Source of the DNA: Gemmatimonadota bacterium
GTDB lineage: Bacteria > Latescibacterota > UBA2968 > UBA8231
Length of the DNA: 45,777 nt
Direction: 5' to 3'
Assembly (NCBI GenBank): GCA_018673255.1
Contig: JABHDC010000146.1
Coordinates: 1 to 45,777 of the forward strand
Below the pieces are notes generated by a model. That model was not told the origin of the DNA. It was given only the letters and a program-made list of their open reading frames with translations, and ran no database searches. Below, piece after piece: positions 8,505 through 16,909 of this stretch (the stretch's first letter is position 1; every line of letters begins with the position of its first letter). Position numbers and translations under genes: made by a program.

Positions 8505-9340
8505 GTCGTTGCCCCCGCGCGTGCCCAGATTGGCAGTCGTTGTTGGAGGTTGTCCCAAAGGATCTGGCGCTTCACCTGAGGTGATAGATCCGCTCCCAGT
8601 ATCTTGGCCAGACAGACGCCGAAGTGGCGAATCGGTGCATCCGAGCCAAAGACGACCCGGTCAGCCCCCAGGCGGGCAACGGCCAGTTCCACGACGCCGG
8701 ACTCCGGATCTCCGCCAGCCGTGTCGACGCAGACATTCGGCGCCCCCACGACATCTTCGATGCCACGCGGATTGCAGCCATTGAGGTGGGCCATGATGAT
8801 TTTGGCCTGTGGATGCCGACCGGCGAGATCCGCCACATCGGCCGGCGTCGATTCTCCTTCGAGATTGCCCGTCGTCTTGCGCCAGGCGTGCTGCAACACG
8901 GGAACATCCCAATTCACGACACGCTCCATGATGGGATCCAGACCGGCATCGGTCGCTTTGCGAGCGACCCACAACTTCACACCCGCCATCCGCAGATCAC
9001 CGATGCACCGGTCGATCTCATCCGCCGAGGCGGTGGGTTCGTCCGGCGTGACGTAGCAGAATGGCAGGAAGAAACCGTCGCTCTGTTCTGCCATGGCCTG
9101 CGCGTAGTCATTGGCCTCCACGCATTGGGCGATCGTCGGATTGCGCGGCACCGTGTCGTGGAGAGAGAACAGCACGGCCTGGGTAATACCGGCGCGCTCA
9201 GCGGCACCACGCAGCAGCCGTATGTCGTCAGCGATGCTGGCCGGCCGCCGCGAACCAAAATTCTGCAGCGGGTGCACGTGGGTGTCGATGACGGGACCAC
9301 CCGGATCCAGCAGAGCGTGGGGGGCAGATGAAGTATTCAG
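8501..9340 (-). CDS. Amidohydrolase-2 family metal-dependent hydrolase with apparent CTG start
   Basis: 279 residues from the proposed start. Family landmarks are all present: HxH in IDTHVHP (residues 21-23 of the trimmed protein), a histidine in LQHAWRKT, MAHLNG and the terminal VFGSDAPIRHFG aspartate. The enzyme should hydrolyse or decarboxylate a small cyclic or amide substrate in the cytoplasm. The open frame runs upstream through the M55 peptidase gene, but that part looks like shadow sequence. Between the M55 stop (9351-9353) and the conserved domain there is no ATG, GTG or TTG in frame, whereas a CTG at 9338-9340 sits 7 bases after AAGGA. An ATG at 9406 would overlap the M55 gene by about 55 bases. 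Confidence 0.85.
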   Translation of the reverse strand: MNTSSAPHALLDPGGPVIDTHVHPLQNFGSRRPASIADDIRLLRGAAERAGITQAVLFSLHDTVPRNPTIAQCVEANDYAQAMAEQSDGFFLPFCYVTPDEPTASADEIDRCIGDLRMAGVKLWVARKATDAGLDPIMERVVNWDVPVLQHAWRKTTGNLEGESTPADVADLAGRHPQAKIIMAHLNGCNPRGIEDVVGAPNVCVDTAGGDPESGVVELAVARLGADRVVFGSDAPIRHFGVCLAKILGADLSPQVKRQILWDNLQQRLPIWARAGATT

Positions 9341-9352
9341 TGGAAGATCCTT
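9338..9352 (-). promoter_or_regulatory. Ribosome-binding site deciding a CTG start
   Basis: On the minus strand AAGGA (9352-9348) overlaps the TAA stop of the M55 gene and is followed, after 7 bases, by an in-frame CTG (9340-9338). It is the only well-placed Shine-Dalgarno sequence for the amidohydrolase gene and supports initiation at CTG, coupled to termination of the upstream gene. Confidence 0.5.
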
Positions 9353-10139
9353 AGAAGTCGTAAACGTGGAGTGCCGTGGAGAACTCGGCCTCGTACGCCG
9401 TATCATCGACGCGCTGCGCCAGACGTGGACGGAAGGCATCGGCCCGTGTGACATCGGGAAATTGCAGCCGTCCATGAATCGGCAAATCGGTTGTGTAGAT
9501 GGCGCATGAGGCAGCCTGTGAGACGGCCGATCGGGCCCCCTCACGCAGTCGGTCGTGAACGGCCGCCGGCGCATCAAGGAAGCCATATTGCTGGCTGATC
9601 CCCACCTTGGTTGAGACGGTGGTCACGGCCGGCCCGAGAAAAGCATTCGTTTCATCACAGGTCTGCGTATCACCGGCTACCATCACCACCTTCGTGCCGA
9701 AGTGGCCGAGCATCAGGGCCGTCTGGGCGATCTCGCCACTCTCCAGACCATTGTACCAGTAGCGATTGCCGCCCACCGAACTCTGTGTGTGGTGCAACAG
9801 ACCATCCCGTGTCCCCTGCTTGGCGTGGTAGCCAAGCAGAATCGCCGCATCGAAACCCTCGTAGACCTCAGGTGTTTCACTGGGACGGGGTCGCCCGGCG
9901 CCGGTCAGGTATCTGGCGCCACGGTGCATGAGTTCAGGAACGAAATTGAAGCCGCCACCGTGATCGTCGCGCACGACGACGTCAGTCGCACCCGCTTCCA
10001 AACAGCCTTCAACGGTGGCATTCACGTCTCCCATCAGCAGGCGCCGTGCCTCCTCATAGAGCGCGCCCCGGTCACGGGTCTGCTCGAAGACAACGACACC
10101 ACTGATGCCTTCCAGATCGGTAGGTATGATGACTCGCAT
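9351..10139 (-). CDS. M55-family D-aminopeptidase
   Basis: 262 residues. The N-terminus MRVIIPTDLEGISGVV is the signature of M55 (DppA-type) zinc D-aminopeptidases. It is followed by MGDVNATVEGCLEAGATDVVVRDDHGGGFNF and GYHAKQGTRDGLLHHTQSS, which carry the conserved metal and catalytic Asp, Glu and His residues. Family members are cytoplasmic decamers that remove N-terminal D-amino acids from short peptides, for instance from cell-wall turnover. The length is normal for the family. It precedes the two amidohydrolases, which begin 10 bases beyond its stop, so the three probably form one degradative unit for amide- or peptide-like compounds. No clear ribosome-binding site precedes its ATG. Confidence 0.9.
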   Translation of the reverse strand: MRVIIPTDLEGISGVVVFEQTRDRGALYEEARRLLMGDVNATVEGCLEAGATDVVVRDDHGGGFNFVPELMHRGARYLTGAGRPRPSETPEVYEGFDAAILLGYHAKQGTRDGLLHHTQSSVGGNRYWYNGLESGEIAQTALMLGHFGTKVVMVAGDTQTCDETNAFLGPAVTTVSTKVGISQQYGFLDAPAAVHDRLREGARSAVSQAASCAIYTTDLPIHGRLQFPDVTRADAFRPRLAQRVDDTAYEAEFSTALHVYDF

Positions 10140-10168
10140 GGTCGTTAGGATAGGGTCGACTCGTCGCC

Positions 10169-10894
10169 TTAGCGAATCGAGAAGACCGCCTCCACCGTAG
10201 CGCTCACTTCGACGCTGCCGGTCTCGATCGGCACTGAAGAACTCGCATCCGATTCCAGGGCGCCACGGTAGTACGGCACGCTGATCGAGCCCTCCCGGAG
10301 AGATACGACGTCACCGACACTCACACCAGCAGCCTCGGCCAGCGTGTCGGCCCGACGACGTGCGTCTTCCACGGCCTTCGCACGCGCCAGATCCCCCACC
10401 GAATCCGGATTGGCGACACCGAATTGCAGACCGTAGATCGAGTTGGCCCCGGCATCCACGGCGACCTGCAGCATTTCACCCACCTTTGTCAGATCACGAA
10501 GGGTGATCCCGACCGTGTTGTTCACCCAATAGCCAACGATAGAATCAGGACGATCCTCGGCGTAGGCACGTTGTGGCGAGATCGAGAAGGATCGGGTCTG
10601 CAGATCCTGCTCGGCGATGCCGAGGGCCTCGAAAGCAGCCAGGACTGCTGCGGTATTGAGGTTATTGAGGGTGACCGCTTCGACGGCGTCGGCATCGAAG
10701 GTCTGCACCCCGACCTGCGTGGTGGCAATATCCGGCTCCACAGCGACCTGGGCTGTGCCGGTCACCTGGATCCGATCCTCACCTGCGATCGTGCCATCAG
10801 GAGACAGAATGGTGTCACCCTCACAGCCGAACAGGAACAGCGCCGAGACGCAGATCGCGGCCAGAAGTTGTGCGTGTCTACTTTGGATGGACAT
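10169..10894 (-). CDS. SIMPL-domain (DUF541) lipoprotein
   Basis: 241 residues. The first 25 residues form a lipoprotein signal ending in the lipobox LFGC. A SIMPL domain follows: IQVTGTAQVAVEPDIATTQVGVQT, then a variable central part and VEDARRRADTLAEAAGVSVGDVVSLREG, which matches the family's conserved helix and end. SIMPL proteins are periplasmic or outer-membrane beta proteins of poorly known function, often linked to oxidative stress. A good ribosome-binding site (AGAGG, 6-7 bases before the ATG) supports the start. It lies 45 bases downstream of a second SIMPL gene and 29 bases upstream of the M55 gene, in the same direction. Confidence 0.9.
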   Translation of the reverse strand: MSIQSRHAQLLAAICVSALFLFGCEGDTILSPDGTIAGEDRIQVTGTAQVAVEPDIATTQVGVQTFDADAVEAVTLNNLNTAAVLAAFEALGIAEQDLQTRSFSISPQRAYAEDRPDSIVGYWVNNTVGITLRDLTKVGEMLQVAVDAGANSIYGLQFGVANPDSVGDLARAKAVEDARRRADTLAEAAGVSVGDVVSLREGSISVPYYRGALESDASSSVPIETGSVEVSATVEAVFSIR

Positions 10895-10939
10895 ATCAGA
10901 CCTCTCTTGCCATGACCGGCGTCCGGCTGGCTTTCAAAT

Positions 10940-11644
10940 TCAGTCCTTCAGAGCGAAGACCACCTCAACACCGGCGCGAAAATTCAGATCACCGACACTG
11001 ATCGGGGCGCTGCCCGCGTCTGCCATGCGCATCATCATTCCTTCGGGCCGCCCGCCACCACTGTTCTGTTCGGAGATCCGCAGCACCCTGCCGAGTCGCA
11101 CGCCGAGCAGCTGTGCCAGTTGCTCAGCACGATGGCGTGCATCGGCAACGGCTGCTTCGCGCGCGCTATCACGAGCCTCACGATCATCAGACAGGCCGAA
11201 CTTCAGCCCTCGCATCTCGTTGGCGCCAGCATTGATCGCCGCGTCGATGATATTCCCGAGGTGATCGAGCTCTCGGATCCGCGCCTGGACCAGATTGCGG
11301 ACGACGAAGACTTCCTTCTCCATCTGCTCTTCGGAACCTCTACGGGGGGACCGGTCGACGGTACGGTGCACATTCAGTTCCGTCGTCAACACGTCCCCCT
11401 CATCGATTCCTGCCGACGCCAGGACCTGCAGGATGCTGGCCACCGCCTCGTTGTTCTGGGCCATCGCCTGGGTAACCGTCGGCGACCGCTTCTCGACGCC
11501 AAGCTGAAGCGTGGCCAGGTCGGGACGAACCTGGATCACGCCTTGTCCCTGAACCCGAAGGTGTCGCCCCTCCAGGGCATCATTGTCTGCGCCAGCTGCC
11601 GTGACACAGACAAGGCTGAGAAGCAGTGCGATGAGATTCTTCAT
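10940..11644 (-). CDS. Secreted SIMPL-domain (DUF541) protein
   Basis: 234 residues with a cleavable signal peptide (MKNLIALLLSLVCVTAAGAD) and no lipobox cysteine, so it should be free in the periplasm. The domain opens with LRVQGQGVIQVRPDLATLQLGVEK and closes with AVADARHRAEQLAQLLGVRLGRVLRISE, parallel to its neighbour at 10169. AGGAA lies 6 bases before the ATG. It is the first gene of this minus-strand group. The pairing of a soluble and a lipid-anchored SIMPL protein suggests two compartments or a hetero-oligomer, but function is not known. Sequence similarity between the two is moderate, so the duplication is not recent. Confidence 0.9.
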   Translation of the reverse strand: MKNLIALLLSLVCVTAAGADNDALEGRHLRVQGQGVIQVRPDLATLQLGVEKRSPTVTQAMAQNNEAVASILQVLASAGIDEGDVLTTELNVHRTVDRSPRRGSEEQMEKEVFVVRNLVQARIRELDHLGNIIDAAINAGANEMRGLKFGLSDDREARDSAREAAVADARHRAEQLAQLLGVRLGRVLRISEQNSGGGRPEGMMMRMADAGSAPISVGDLNFRAGVEVVFALKD

Positions 11645-11757
11645 CGGTGATTCCTGTTCATGACGGGTTGGCGGACCTGAGGCCCGCAGTGTATCTCTTC
11701 TCTGGTGAAGCTGGACGGGCCCGCTTCTGCTGATCCTCTACGAAAGACAAGTCTCTG

Positions 11758-12960
11758 GTGTTCCTGCTCATCTTTCTCGTTCTCGAATCTACCATATTCG
11801 GCTACCCTGCCTGGCGAATCCTGTCAGCCGCCGAGTGGTCGGCGTCGACGACGACGGCCGTGACTGCGGCTGTCGTCATTGCGGCCTTGCTGACACCGGC
11901 ATATGTGGTGGCCATCCGCGCCGCACCGTGGCCGCGTGCCGCCCGCGAGGCTTTCGCCTGGATCACCTATTTGCTGCTGGCCGTGGCCGGCATTCTTTTC
12001 GGCGTCTTCCTCCTGCGCGACCTGGTCTGGTCAGGACTGTGGCTCCTGGATCTGATCGGACTCCTGAGCCTACCAACCCTCGAAGCGCTGCAGATCCACC
12101 ATCTGAATCTCGCCACCGCCGGCGTCGGTTGCCTGCTTACACTCTATGGTACCATCGGTGCCCATCTCGTGCCCCGCGTCCGGCACGTAGAGGTCCCCAT
12201 CAAGGATCTGCCCGAGGCACTGGAGTCCATGCGGATCGTTCAGCTGTCCGATCTGCACGTGGGCCCCACCATCAAGAGAGGATTTGTCTCGCGCCTCGTC
12301 GACGCCGTCAATGCCCTGGAACCGGACGTGATCGTGTTCACCGGAGATCTGGCCGATGGTTCGGCGCAATCTCTGGCCGACGACGTCGCTCCCCTGGCTG
12401 ATCTCTCCTGCGGCTACGGACCTTACTTCGTCACGGGAAATCACGAGTATTATGCTGATCCTTCAGGCTGGATGCAGGCGCTACCCGGCCTGGGCTTCGA
12501 ACTCCTGCTCAATGAACACCGCAGCATCGACTGGGTGTCACCCGAGCAGTCGCCAGAGGATGCCTCATCTCCCGCCCGCCTCATCATCGGCGGCATACCG
12601 GATCCTACGGGCCAGGAAGTAGAGGACAAGATGCCCGGTCACACGCCGCGGCCCGAGGCCGTGTTCGCCAATGCCCCCGAGGGTGTGCGCCTGCTGCTGG
12701 CCCATCAGCCCCGCGCCGGCGTGCCGGCCATGGCAGCCACAGGGGCGGCCCTGACACTGAGCGGACACACACACGGCGGACAGCTGGGGCTCTGGCGCCT
12801 GCTGGTTCGGCTGCAACAACCGGTCGTGGCCGGCCTGGCTCGTCGGGGAGAGGGCTGGATCTATGTCAGCCGGGGTGTGGGTTACTGGGGGCCTCCCTGC
12901 CGGCTGGGGGCACCATCAGAGATCACCTGCCTGCGGCTCGTGCGAGCACCCCAGGCGTAA
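11758..12960 (+). CDS. Membrane-anchored metallophosphoesterase (YkuE/YaeI-like)
   Basis: 400 residues. Four hydrophobic segments occupy the first 150 residues (for example LTPAYVVAIRAAPW and ITYLLLAVAGILFGVFLL). They are followed by a metallophosphoesterase domain with QLSDLHVGP (about 162-170), FTGDLADG (about 195-202), VTGNHEYY and the terminal SGHTHGGQLG. The family acts near the membrane; the best-known relatives are UDP-2,3-diacylglucosamine and phospholipid phosphoesterases of the YkuE/YaeI type. Substrate here is not known. The frame starts with a GTG at 11758, and no strong ribosome-binding site is visible. The gene converges on the coiled-coil protein gene at 13029, with 68 bases between the two stops and no clear terminator. 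Confidence 0.88.
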   Translation: MFLLIFLVLESTIFGYPAWRILSAAEWSASTTTAVTAAVVIAALLTPAYVVAIRAAPWPRAAREAFAWITYLLLAVAGILFGVFLLRDLVWSGLWLLDLIGLLSLPTLEALQIHHLNLATAGVGCLLTLYGTIGAHLVPRVRHVEVPIKDLPEALESMRIVQLSDLHVGPTIKRGFVSRLVDAVNALEPDVIVFTGDLADGSAQSLADDVAPLADLSCGYGPYFVTGNHEYYADPSGWMQALPGLGFELLLNEHRSIDWVSPEQSPEDASSPARLIIGGIPDPTGQEVEDKMPGHTPRPEAVFANAPEGVRLLLAHQPRAGVPAMAATGAALTLSGHTHGGQLGLWRLLVRLQQPVVAGLARRGEGWIYVSRGVGYWGPPCRLGAPSEITCLRLVRAPQA

Positions 12961-13028
12961 ACAGCCAACTAGCTCAACGGCTGCACAGGCCCTGACCACC
13001 TCGCTGACAGAGCGACGCCAACCCGAGG

Positions 13029-13985
13029 CTAGGGTGGGGTCGTCTCGGCCATCGGCGGATCGAGCAATTCTTGCAGTCGACCGTGGAATACGCCTAGCCG
13101 CTCCTGCCAGATCGCCTCGATCTCCGCCAGTTCCTGCCGTCGCGTCTTCAACTGCGTGATCTGCAGCAGAATCTCACGTACGGGCGGCGGCGTGGTCACT
13201 GCCCCCACCGTGCCGGCGGGCTGGACGGCGATCTGATCATTGGCCTGCACCGGAGTTGGCCCGGATGCGGGCGGCGCGGCAAAATCTTGCATCAACTGCT
13301 GATTCCGCTCCCGCAATTTCACAAACTGCTGAGCCACCTGCCAGATCTGGTCTGCCAGCTGGGCATCGTGTTCCAGATGTGTCAGCCGCGCGTCGATTCG
13401 ATCCCGTTCCTGCCGGTAATAGGAGACCTTGTCCTGTGCGTATTGTGCTTTCATCTGCAATTCCATCGGCCCGTCATCTTCGCTCAGCGTCAGCCGCCCG
13501 TCGTCCCCGGCGAATTCACGCAGGGGGGCCCGCAGAATCCGCAGTCCCAACTCCTGGCGCTCCGCCTGATAGACCGTCAGTTGCTGATAGAGTCCTTCGT
13601 CGAAGTCCTGCCCGAGCATGCCCTGAAGCCGGCTGATCTGCCAATCGAACGCATCACGCAGTTCTTCATCGAGGCTGTCACGGTGAGCACGCACCGTATC
13701 GAGAGCCATGTCGATGGATTCGAGTCGAACCACAAGCTGATGTGAGCCGATCCGTGCCTGCAGCAGATCACTCGATTCCGGATCGCTGAGTCGCAGGGAA
13801 TCCACCTGATGATTGATCGAATCGAATTGCCCGAGGAGGCGAATCCGCGAGGACATCAATTCCTCACCGACCACTTTCAGGTGTTCCCGTCGCTCCTTGA
13901 TCTGTGCCAGATCACCGATCTGTGCCCAGGTCGGCAGTTGCGACAGCAACAGGCAAAGCGAGAGGATGTGTATCAGTCTGTTCAT
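13029..13985 (-). CDS. Secreted coiled-coil protein, last gene of the CHAD-SMP30 operon
   Basis: 318 residues with a signal peptide ending at about residue 21 (LCLLLSQLPTWA). The rest is largely heptad-like and charged: RIRLLGQFDSINHQVDSLRL, then long helices to about 235, a Pro/Thr/Val-rich linker (about 240-275) and a last helix. No enzyme motif is visible. The protein probably sits in the periplasm as an elongated helical oligomer. Its ATG overlaps the stop of the response regulator gene (ATGA at 13982-13985), so its synthesis is tied to the two-component system. It could be an accessory sensor or scaffold for the periplasmic domain of the kinase, which is an inference from operon position only. 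Confidence 0.8.
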   Translation of the reverse strand: MNRLIHILSLCLLLSQLPTWAQIGDLAQIKERREHLKVVGEELMSSRIRLLGQFDSINHQVDSLRLSDPESSDLLQARIGSHQLVVRLESIDMALDTVRAHRDSLDEELRDAFDWQISRLQGMLGQDFDEGLYQQLTVYQAERQELGLRILRAPLREFAGDDGRLTLSEDDGPMELQMKAQYAQDKVSYYRQERDRIDARLTHLEHDAQLADQIWQVAQQFVKLRERNQQLMQDFAAPPASGPTPVQANDQIAVQPAGTVGAVTTPPPVREILLQITQLKTRRQELAEIEAIWQERLGVFHGRLQELLDPPMAETTPP

Positions 13986-15418
13986 TCGTCGTCGCTGTAG
14001 TCGATTTCGTATTTATCCAGCTTGTAGTAGAGGGCGCTGGTCTTGATGCCCAGTTTCTCTGCCGCTTGCGTCTTGACCCCTTTGGTCTCTTGCATGGCAC
14101 GCTCAATCATTTCACGCTCCAGCCGCTCCAGGCGTTGCGTCATCTGGCCTTCGCCATCGGCCGATTCCGGGTCGCCTGAAGACCCGACCTGCCCTGAATC
14201 CGGCAGATCTGCCGTGGGCGCCCCGTCCAGTGCCAGCCCCTCCTCCAGGGGCAGATCGTTGGCACCGATCGTTTCTCCATCGACCAGAACGACCGTGCGC
14301 TCGATGATATTCTCGAGTTCACGCACATTTCCGGGCCATGGATAACGGCACAACATCTGCATTGCGCCCTCTGTCAGACGCCGGAGGGGCACATTGATTT
14401 CCCGGCATTTTTTCTCGAGCACGTGTGCCACCAGGGCGGGGATGTCCGACCGACGCTGACGCAGGGGCGGTAGCTGAATGGGGATGACCTCGAGGCGGTA
14501 GTAGAGATCTTCGCGGAACTCATTCGCACCGACCATCTGCTTCAGATTCCTGTTTGTGGCAGCCACGACGCGCACATCTGCAACTTGAGTCTGCTCACCC
14601 CCGACCCTGTCGAACTCCTTCTCCTGCAACACTCTCAAGAGGTTCACCTGAGTATCCAATGGAAGATCGGCGATCTCATCGAGGAAGATCGTCCCCTTCT
14701 CGGCCAGTTCGAAGCGCCCCTTCTTCAGACGCACGGCGCCGGTGAAAGCTCCCTTCTCATGGCCAAAGAGTTCACTCTCCACCAGATCCTTGGGCAGGGC
14801 CCCACAATTGACCCGGACGAAGGGTCCAGCGCTGCGATTGCTCTGCCGATGGATCGCCCGCGCGACCAGTTCCTTGCCCGTGCCACTCTCACCGTAGATC
14901 AGCACGGAGGAATCGGTGCCACTCACTTTCGTCACCGTGCCAAGCACGTGCCGAATCTCCGGTGAATCCCCCACGATCTCGCCGAAGCTCTCGTCGATCT
15001 CCTCGCGCAGATACTGATTCTCTTCGCCGAGTCGATCCCGCTCGTTCCGGGCGCGGCGATTCTCCAGCGCCTTGCTGATCTTGATGGGCAACACCTTGGA
15101 CAGGCCGTCCTTGACCACGAAATCCGACGCGCCGATTCGCATGGCCTCGACGGCATCCTCGATACTTCCGTAGCCGGTGACGAGGATGACCTCGGTGCCC
15201 GGGTGATCATCACGAATCTTCTGCAGCAGGCCGATCCCATCCATCCCGTCCATCTTCAGATCGGTGATGACGAGATCGAAACTCTCTTCGTTCAATTTCG
15301 TCAGGGCCTCGGCGGCGCTGGCCGCGGTCGCCGCGACGACGCTGAACTCATGATCGATCAGATCGGCGATCGCCTGACGCGGGAACTCCTGATCATCGAC
15401 AACGAGAATCCGGCTCAT
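13982..15418 (-). CDS. NtrC-family sigma-54-dependent response regulator
   Basis: 478 residues in three domains. The receiver domain (1-120) has acidic residues DD at 8-9, the phospho-acceptor D53 in ITDLKMDG and K103. The AAA+ domain has Walker A GESGTGKE (176-183), the sigma-54 contact loop GAFTGA (223-228) and Walker B GTIFLDEIADL. After a variable acidic linker (about 395-425) comes a Fis-type helix-turn-helix (about 435-470, MQETKGVKTQAAEKLGIKTSALYYKL). It activates sigma-54 promoters when phosphorylated by the kinase encoded just upstream, with which it overlaps (ATGA at 15415-15418). I found no convincing -24/-12 promoter in the window, so its targets may lie elsewhere. Confidence 0.95.
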   Translation of the reverse strand: MSRILVVDDQEFPRQAIADLIDHEFSVVAATAASAAEALTKLNEESFDLVITDLKMDGMDGIGLLQKIRDDHPGTEVILVTGYGSIEDAVEAMRIGASDFVVKDGLSKVLPIKISKALENRRARNERDRLGEENQYLREEIDESFGEIVGDSPEIRHVLGTVTKVSGTDSSVLIYGESGTGKELVARAIHRQSNRSAGPFVRVNCGALPKDLVESELFGHEKGAFTGAVRLKKGRFELAEKGTIFLDEIADLPLDTQVNLLRVLQEKEFDRVGGEQTQVADVRVVAATNRNLKQMVGANEFREDLYYRLEVIPIQLPPLRQRRSDIPALVAHVLEKKCREINVPLRRLTEGAMQMLCRYPWPGNVRELENIIERTVVLVDGETIGANDLPLEEGLALDGAPTADLPDSGQVGSSGDPESADGEGQMTQRLERLEREMIERAMQETKGVKTQAAEKLGIKTSALYYKLDKYEIDYSDDE

Positions 15419-16905
15419 GCGTCCACCTCCTGTGGCACGCCGACTGGCGCCAGGGGCAGCAGCAACCGGAAGATGGCGCCCTGACCCTCGACACTCTCCA
15501 CCTCCACGCGTCCCCCATTCTTTTCCGCCGTCTGCTGCACGATCGCCAGACCGAGGCCGGAGCCCTTCTGGCGTGTCGTGAAGAAAGGCTCGAACAGATG
15601 CTGTCGGACGCTGGCAGGAATACCCGGCCCATCATCAGCAATCTGAATCACGGCCAAGTCACCAGCCAATTGCGTCGTCGCCCGCAAGTGACCCTCCATT
15701 TTACCCATCGATTGCACCGCATTCTTCATCAGATTGATGACGGCTCGCTTGATCTGCTCTGCATCGCCTCTGGCCTCGAGATCCCGGTCCAGGTCCTGCT
15801 CGTAGACCACACCCGCCGTCTCCATCTCCGGCGACAACAGGAAGGCAGCCTCTTCCACAAGGCGGCTGACATCCACCACATCCATCTGCGGGGGTGAGGG
15901 TCGCGCAAAATCGAGGAATTCACTGATCACATTGCTCAGGTTACGGACTTCGCCAATCACCTTCTGGATGTGTGCACGTCGGGCGTCGTCTTCCGGCAAA
16001 TCCTCGGCGATGAGCCCCGCGTAGATCTCGATTCCGCTGAGCGGGTTGCGGATCTCGTGCGCCACACCGCCCAGCATCTGCCGCAGTTGCGCATCACGAG
16101 CCAGGACCTTCTGCCGCATCTCCTCCATCGTCTCGCCCAGCAGGCCGATCTCGTCGGTCGCTTCGATTTCGACGGCTCGCTCCAGATTGCCCCGGCCGAT
16201 TTCACGGGCTGCCATCACCAGTCGCTGCACGGGACGCGTGATGTGTCGCGCCATGCCGACACCGACCAGCAGTGTGAGCAACGCCCCCAGGGCGGCAAAG
16301 AGGAAGACGGACCGCTTGAAGCTGAGAATGGCAGCCATGTAGCTGGCACCGATGTCGACACCAACGCCGGCGATCACATCACCCGTACGAGGACTCACGA
16401 TCGGTGCGTAGCCGGTCATGTGGTGATCACCCGTCTGTTCGTCGATGAAACGCCGCGTGTGCACGACCTGACCGCTGAATGCCTGCAGCGCCTTCTCACG
16501 ATGGAAGCGATTGCGCAGCACCTCGTGCACATCCCGTCCGATCCGGGCCCCCGGTCGCGTATCGAGCAACCCGCGACCCTGGGTGTCAAAGACGTAGATG
16601 CGCCGCGCCCCAAGGGCATGCAGATCGCGCGTCAAACGACTCATCGCCCCACGGTATGCGAATCCTGTCTCGTATCCGGGTCGCAGACGGATCAGCACTG
16701 GTATTTCGCCGCTCAGGCGGGAGGCGACCAGTTCAGTCTCCGCCATCAGATGGGTCGCAAGTTGATCTTCGAGACTGTCCAGCGCCTGGCGGTAGAGCAT
16801 CCAGCCACTGCTGCCCAGCACGACCATGGAGACGGTGACAAAGCTGAGCACCAGCCGCCGACTCAATGTGCCGTGGCGCCCCTGTCCGGGCAGGGATAGA
16901 CGCAC
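15415..16905 (-). CDS. Membrane sensor histidine kinase (HAMP-HisKA-HATPase)
   Basis: 496 residues with a GTG start 4 bases after the CHAD-SMP30 stop. Transmembrane helix 1 (about 18-37) and helix 2 (about 197-218) enclose a periplasmic sensor of about 160 residues, which has a single-Cache-like pattern (RRIYVFDTQGRGLLDTRPGARIG, then GYAPIVSPRTGDVIAGVGVDI). HAMP follows (about 218-272), then HisKA with phospho-acceptor H283 in VAHEIRNPLSGIEIYAGLI. The ATPase domain has the N-box (LMKNAVQSM), G1 box (IADDGPGIP) and G2 box (TTRQKGSGLGLAIVQQTAEKNGG). It phosphorylates the NtrC-type regulator encoded next to it. The ligand is unknown, but co-transcription with a metal-transporter-like gene suggests a metal or polyanion stress signal. 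Confidence 0.94.
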   Translation of the reverse strand: MRLSLPGQGRHGTLSRRLVLSFVTVSMVVLGSSGWMLYRQALDSLEDQLATHLMAETELVASRLSGEIPVLIRLRPGYETGFAYRGAMSRLTRDLHALGARRIYVFDTQGRGLLDTRPGARIGRDVHEVLRNRFHREKALQAFSGQVVHTRRFIDEQTGDHHMTGYAPIVSPRTGDVIAGVGVDIGASYMAAILSFKRSVFLFAALGALLTLLVGVGMARHITRPVQRLVMAAREIGRGNLERAVEIEATDEIGLLGETMEEMRQKVLARDAQLRQMLGGVAHEIRNPLSGIEIYAGLIAEDLPEDDARRAHIQKVIGEVRNLSNVISEFLDFARPSPPQMDVVDVSRLVEEAAFLLSPEMETAGVVYEQDLDRDLEARGDAEQIKRAVINLMKNAVQSMGKMEGHLRATTQLAGDLAVIQIADDGPGIPASVRQHLFEPFFTTRQKGSGLGLAIVQQTAEKNGGRVEVESVEGQGAIFRLLLPLAPVGVPQEVDA

Positions 16906-16909
16906 GCCG

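Noticed and set aside
13982..15418. Sigma-54 promoter targets of the NtrC-type regulator within the window
   Set aside because: I found no TGGCAC-N5-TTGC-type site at a sensible position before any operon here.
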